DNA from: Bacteroidota bacterium
GTDB lineage: Bacteria > Bacteroidota > Bacteroidia > Bacteroidales > Prolixibacteraceae
Assembly: GCA_030632865.1 (NCBI GenBank)
Contig: DAOVTY010000111.1
Span: forward strand, 1 to 9,363
Length of the DNA stretch: 9,363 nucleotides
Direction of reading: 5' to 3'
Of this stretch, positions 7,413-9,363 are shown piece by piece. The notes under the pieces are model-generated. The model worked only from the letters and a program-made list of their open reading frames with translations, ran no database searches and was not told the origin of the DNA. The translations under genes were made by a program, and so were the position numbers. Numbering within the stretch: position 1 is the stretch's first letter; every line of letters starts with the position of its first letter.

Positions 7413-8471
7413 ATGATTGATCTAAAATATACTGTAAAAGATTTTAAGAGCGAGAATGAGGTTCGCTGGTGTGCAGGTTGTGGCGATTTTGCTATTTTGA
7501 ATGCCATTCAGAAAACTATGGCAGGAATGGGAATTCCACGTGAACAATTTGCTATAATTTCAGGAATTGGTTGTTCTAGCAGATTCCCTTATTACATGAG
7601 TACTTTTGGGTTTCATACAATTCATGGACGTGCAGCTGCTGTTGCTTCGGGTGTGAAATTGGCAAACCCCGATTTAAGTGTTTGGGTAATTACCGGCGAT
7701 GGAGATTCAATGGCAATCGGTGGAAATCACTTTATACACTTTATCAGGAGAAATATTGATATGAACCTGATTCTGTTTAATAATCGGATTTACGGGTTAA
7801 CAAAAGGCCAGTATTCGCCAACTACCGATCGTGGATTTAAAACAAAAACATCACCTTTTGGAACTGTGGAAGATCCATTTATCCCAGGTCAATTGGTTAT
7901 TGGTGCGAGAGGAACATTTTTTGCGCGAACAATTGACAGTAGTATGAAATTGAGCCAATCGGTTTTCCAATCTGCAGAAAAGCATAAAGGAGCGTCGATT
8001 GTAGAAGTGTTACAAAATTGTGTGATTTTTAACCATGGAATTCATAGCGCATTAACAGATCGTGCACATACTGCTGACAGACAGTTAATTCTTGAACATG
8101 GAAAACCAATGCTATTTGGCGTTGAATATCAAAAAGGGTTGGTTTTTGAGAAAGGGAAATTGAAAGTGGCAGTAGTTGGAAAGAATGGAGTTACTATCGA
8201 CGATATTTTGGTACACGACGAAACAGAAGTTGATCCGATTTTACATCTGGCACTGATAAATATGCAATTACCAGATTTTCCGGTTGCTCTTGGAGTTATT
8301 AGAAGTGTATCTGCTTTGGTTTATAATACCGAAATGGTTACACAAATTGATGAGGTTCAGCAAAACCGTAAAATTACTTGTGTTGACGATTTACTAAATT
8401 CAGGTAATATATGGGAAGTTGAAGGAAATGAACCTGTAGCTCAGGAATGTCCGGAGTTGATATTTAAATAA
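7413..8471 (+). CDS. korB: 2-oxoglutarate:ferredoxin oxidoreductase, beta subunit
   Basis: Thiamine diphosphate and iron-sulfur subunit that pairs with KorA. The 352 residues show the TPP-binding motif starting at GDGD (95-98) and ending at the NN of ILFNN (123-124), followed by YGLTKGQYSPT, typical of 2-oxoglutarate-type enzymes. Four cysteines suit the single [4Fe-4S] cluster of two-subunit enzymes: C20 and C23 in WCAGCGD, C54 in GIGCSSR and C203 in QNCVIFN. No ferredoxin-like delta subunit is encoded beside it, so an external ferredoxin must accept or donate electrons. The ATG lies two bases after the korA stop, with a GGAGG site, so the genes are cotranscribed and probably translationally coupled, which fits a 1:1 complex. 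The transcript ends at the hairpin at 8490-8519. Confidence 0.94.
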   Translation: MIDLKYTVKDFKSENEVRWCAGCGDFAILNAIQKTMAGMGIPREQFAIISGIGCSSRFPYYMSTFGFHTIHGRAAAVASGVKLANPDLSVWVITGDGDSMAIGGNHFIHFIRRNIDMNLILFNNRIYGLTKGQYSPTTDRGFKTKTSPFGTVEDPFIPGQLVIGARGTFFARTIDSSMKLSQSVFQSAEKHKGASIVEVLQNCVIFNHGIHSALTDRAHTADRQLILEHGKPMLFGVEYQKGLVFEKGKLKVAVVGKNGVTIDDILVHDETEVDPILHLALINMQLPDFPVALGVIRSVSALVYNTEMVTQIDEVQQNRKITCVDDLLNSGNIWEVEGNEPVAQECPELIFK

Positions 8472-8489
8472 ATTTTAAATTTATATATG

Positions 8490-8519
8490 AAAAGGCTCTG
8501 CATTTTAGCAGAGCCTTTT
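8490..8519 (+). terminator. Strong rho-independent terminator after korB, probably bidirectional
   Basis: A perfect 12-bp stem, AAAAGGCTCTGC paired with GCAGAGCCTTTT, has a 6-base loop and is followed on the plus strand by a run of six T (8516-8521), 18 bases after the korB stop. Because the stem starts with AAAA, the minus-strand reading also ends in TTTT, so it can serve the convergent pabC gene, whose stop codon begins at the last T of the tract (8520). Confidence 0.92.
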
Positions 8520-9116
8520 TTAGTGAATCTTTTCGATACTAATTACTGGCATATTTTCAAAATTCCACATTGCGTTTATCAAACCCACCTTTTTGTATTT
8601 TGAAATAGTAGCCGGAGTAATTCTGCAAACTTTAATTTTGTTTTCATGAATTAATTTTGCCCTTTGAGTTCCGAGTAGAAGAGGAGTGTCTGGAGTCCAC
8701 CATTTTTTACCATCAAAAAAAATAATATTGGCGGTTAAACTATCGGTAACAAATCCGTTTTTAATAATTATTATATCATCGCAATCACCCCGTTTTTCAA
8801 AAATACTATTTAATTTTTTTCTGTCAGAATACTTAAATCTATAATCAATTTCGTTCTCTTCAATTAACTTTAAACTTTTAATTTTACGGAATTGATGAGG
8901 AACAAATTCTATTTTATTTATGGTTTCTGAATAAATTATACGGCAACGAAACAGCCCGATTTGAAATTCTTTTGGTACTTGAATTGCTTTGGAAAGATTA
9001 ATTTTGTCGGAGCATGAAAAGAGGTTCTTTCTTGTCGTTTCAAAACGGTTTTGGTGAAACTCCAGATTAAATAATTTCCCGTTTTTACACTTAATTGTTT
9101 CTAGTAATTGGCACAT
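8520..9116 (-). CDS. pabC: Aminotransferase class IV, short 4-amino-4-deoxychorismate lyase homologue
   Basis: Predicted PLP enzyme that splits 4-amino-4-deoxychorismate into 4-aminobenzoate and pyruvate for folate synthesis. The 198 residues are shorter than E. coli PabC (about 270) but resemble a short form common in Bacteroidota that begins with an MC-x-x-x-ETI segment. The probable PLP lysine is K95 in DYRFKYSDR. The later motif VTDSLTANIIFF (123-134) and TPDTPLLLGTQR (141-152) correspond to the family's cofactor-phosphate and substrate-side loops. The ATG at 9116 lies inside the end of the pabB gene, with a 26-base overlap in another frame, so the two are cotranscribed. That context supports the lyase role over a branched-chain or D-amino-acid transaminase, which share the fold. 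Confidence 0.8.
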   Translation of the reverse strand: MCQLLETIKCKNGKLFNLEFHQNRFETTRKNLFSCSDKINLSKAIQVPKEFQIGLFRCRIIYSETINKIEFVPHQFRKIKSLKLIEENEIDYRFKYSDRKKLNSIFEKRGDCDDIIIIKNGFVTDSLTANIIFFDGKKWWTPDTPLLLGTQRAKLIHENKIKVCRITPATISKYKKVGLINAMWNFENMPVISIEKIH

Positions 9117-9363
9117 AAACTTTGTTTAGCATTTCGTTATATTCCTGTTCTACTTTACTTTTAAAAGTAATGCCACCTCCACTTTTATAAATTAGTTGTC
9201 CGTTTTTATTTTCTATATACCTAATTAGTACACAGCTATCCAAATTTTTGCCATCGAAATAGCAGAAAATGCCAGTGTAAAATCCACGTTTATATTTTTC
9301 TGTATTCTTTATAATTTCAACTGTTTTCTTTTTTGGTGCACCCGAAATTGAACCTGCGGGCAA
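9091..9363 (-). CDS. pabB: Aminodeoxychorismate synthase component I (PabB type), C-terminal part only
   Basis: The last 90 residues of a chorismate-binding enzyme; the gene continues past the right edge. The first visible codon is TTG and should be read as an internal Leu, not a start. The conserved stretches of the family C-terminus are present: PAGSISGAPK with following K and T, the RGFYTG turn, VLIRYIE, the GGGIT loop, and the acidic E-x-E-Y-x-E region (visible as VEQEYNEML) before the end. PabB uses glutamine-derived ammonia to convert chorismate to 4-amino-4-deoxychorismate. Anthranilate synthase TrpE and isochorismate synthase share this fold, but the overlapping pabC-like gene favours PabB. 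The catalytic N-terminal part cannot be examined here. Confidence 0.85.
   Translation of the reverse strand: MPAGSISGAPKKKTVEIIKNTEKYKRGFYTGIFCYFDGKNLDSCVLIRYIENKNGQLIYKSGGGITFKSKVEQEYNEMLNKVYVPITRNN

Noticed and set aside
9361..9363. Start codon of the right-edge gene at the window boundary.
   Set aside because: The codon is TTG and the following PAGSISGAPK is an internal conserved segment of chorismate-utilising enzymes, so the gene is cut by the window, not starting there.
1..9363. Signs of a defence, secretion or mobile system.
   Set aside because: All confident genes belong to central metabolism, sugar activation or folate synthesis, with uniform composition and no transposase, integrase, toxin, nuclease or repeat array.

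Overview
The window is AT-rich chromosomal DNA from a member of the Bacteroidota. Three things point there: the protein flavours (malic enzyme fused to a phosphotransacetylase-like domain, a two-subunit 2-oxoglutarate:ferredoxin oxidoreductase, a short PabC-type protein), the near absence of Shine-Dalgarno sites, and several upstream matches to the Bacteroidota -7 promoter element TAnnTTTG. I cannot name the genus. Nothing in it looks mobile: I see no IS element, integrase, tRNA, rRNA or CRISPR repeat.

Layout from left to right. Positions 85-2361 (minus) encode MaeB, an NADP-type malic enzyme. Positions 2575-4578 (minus) hold a two-gene operon: a sugar-1-phosphate nucleotidyltransferase, then 12 bases later an anomeric (amino)sugar kinase of the NahK/AmgK type, ending in a hairpin terminator at 2520-2548. 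A 272-base gap follows, with only a weak 48-codon open frame. Positions 4851-5366 (minus) encode a gamma-class carbonic anhydrase homologue that appears to start with TTG. Positions 5367-5571 form a divergent promoter region. Positions 5572-8471 (plus) are korA-korB. A strong hairpin at 8490-8519 sits between korB and the convergent minus-strand folate genes: a short aminodeoxychorismate lyase homologue (8520-9116) and the C-terminal end of a PabB-type chorismate-utilising enzyme, which runs off the right edge.

How the genes work together. KorAB links 2-oxoglutarate and succinyl-CoA to ferredoxin with release or uptake of CO2. MaeB interconverts malate with pyruvate plus CO2 and makes NADPH. 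The gamma-carbonic anhydrase homologue could equilibrate CO2 and bicarbonate. The three make a loose inorganic-carbon/central-metabolism neighbourhood, but only the gamma-CA and kor genes share an intergenic region. The nucleotidyltransferase-kinase pair is best read as a salvage route from a free sugar, probably an N-acetylhexosamine or MurNAc, to sugar-1-phosphate and then a nucleotide sugar. The PabB-PabC pair makes 4-aminobenzoate for folate.

I did not find a convincing undescribed system. The most useful open questions are the substrate of the kinase/nucleotidyltransferase operon, the arrangement of the gamma-CA/kor divergent promoter region, and the small open frame at 4660-4806.
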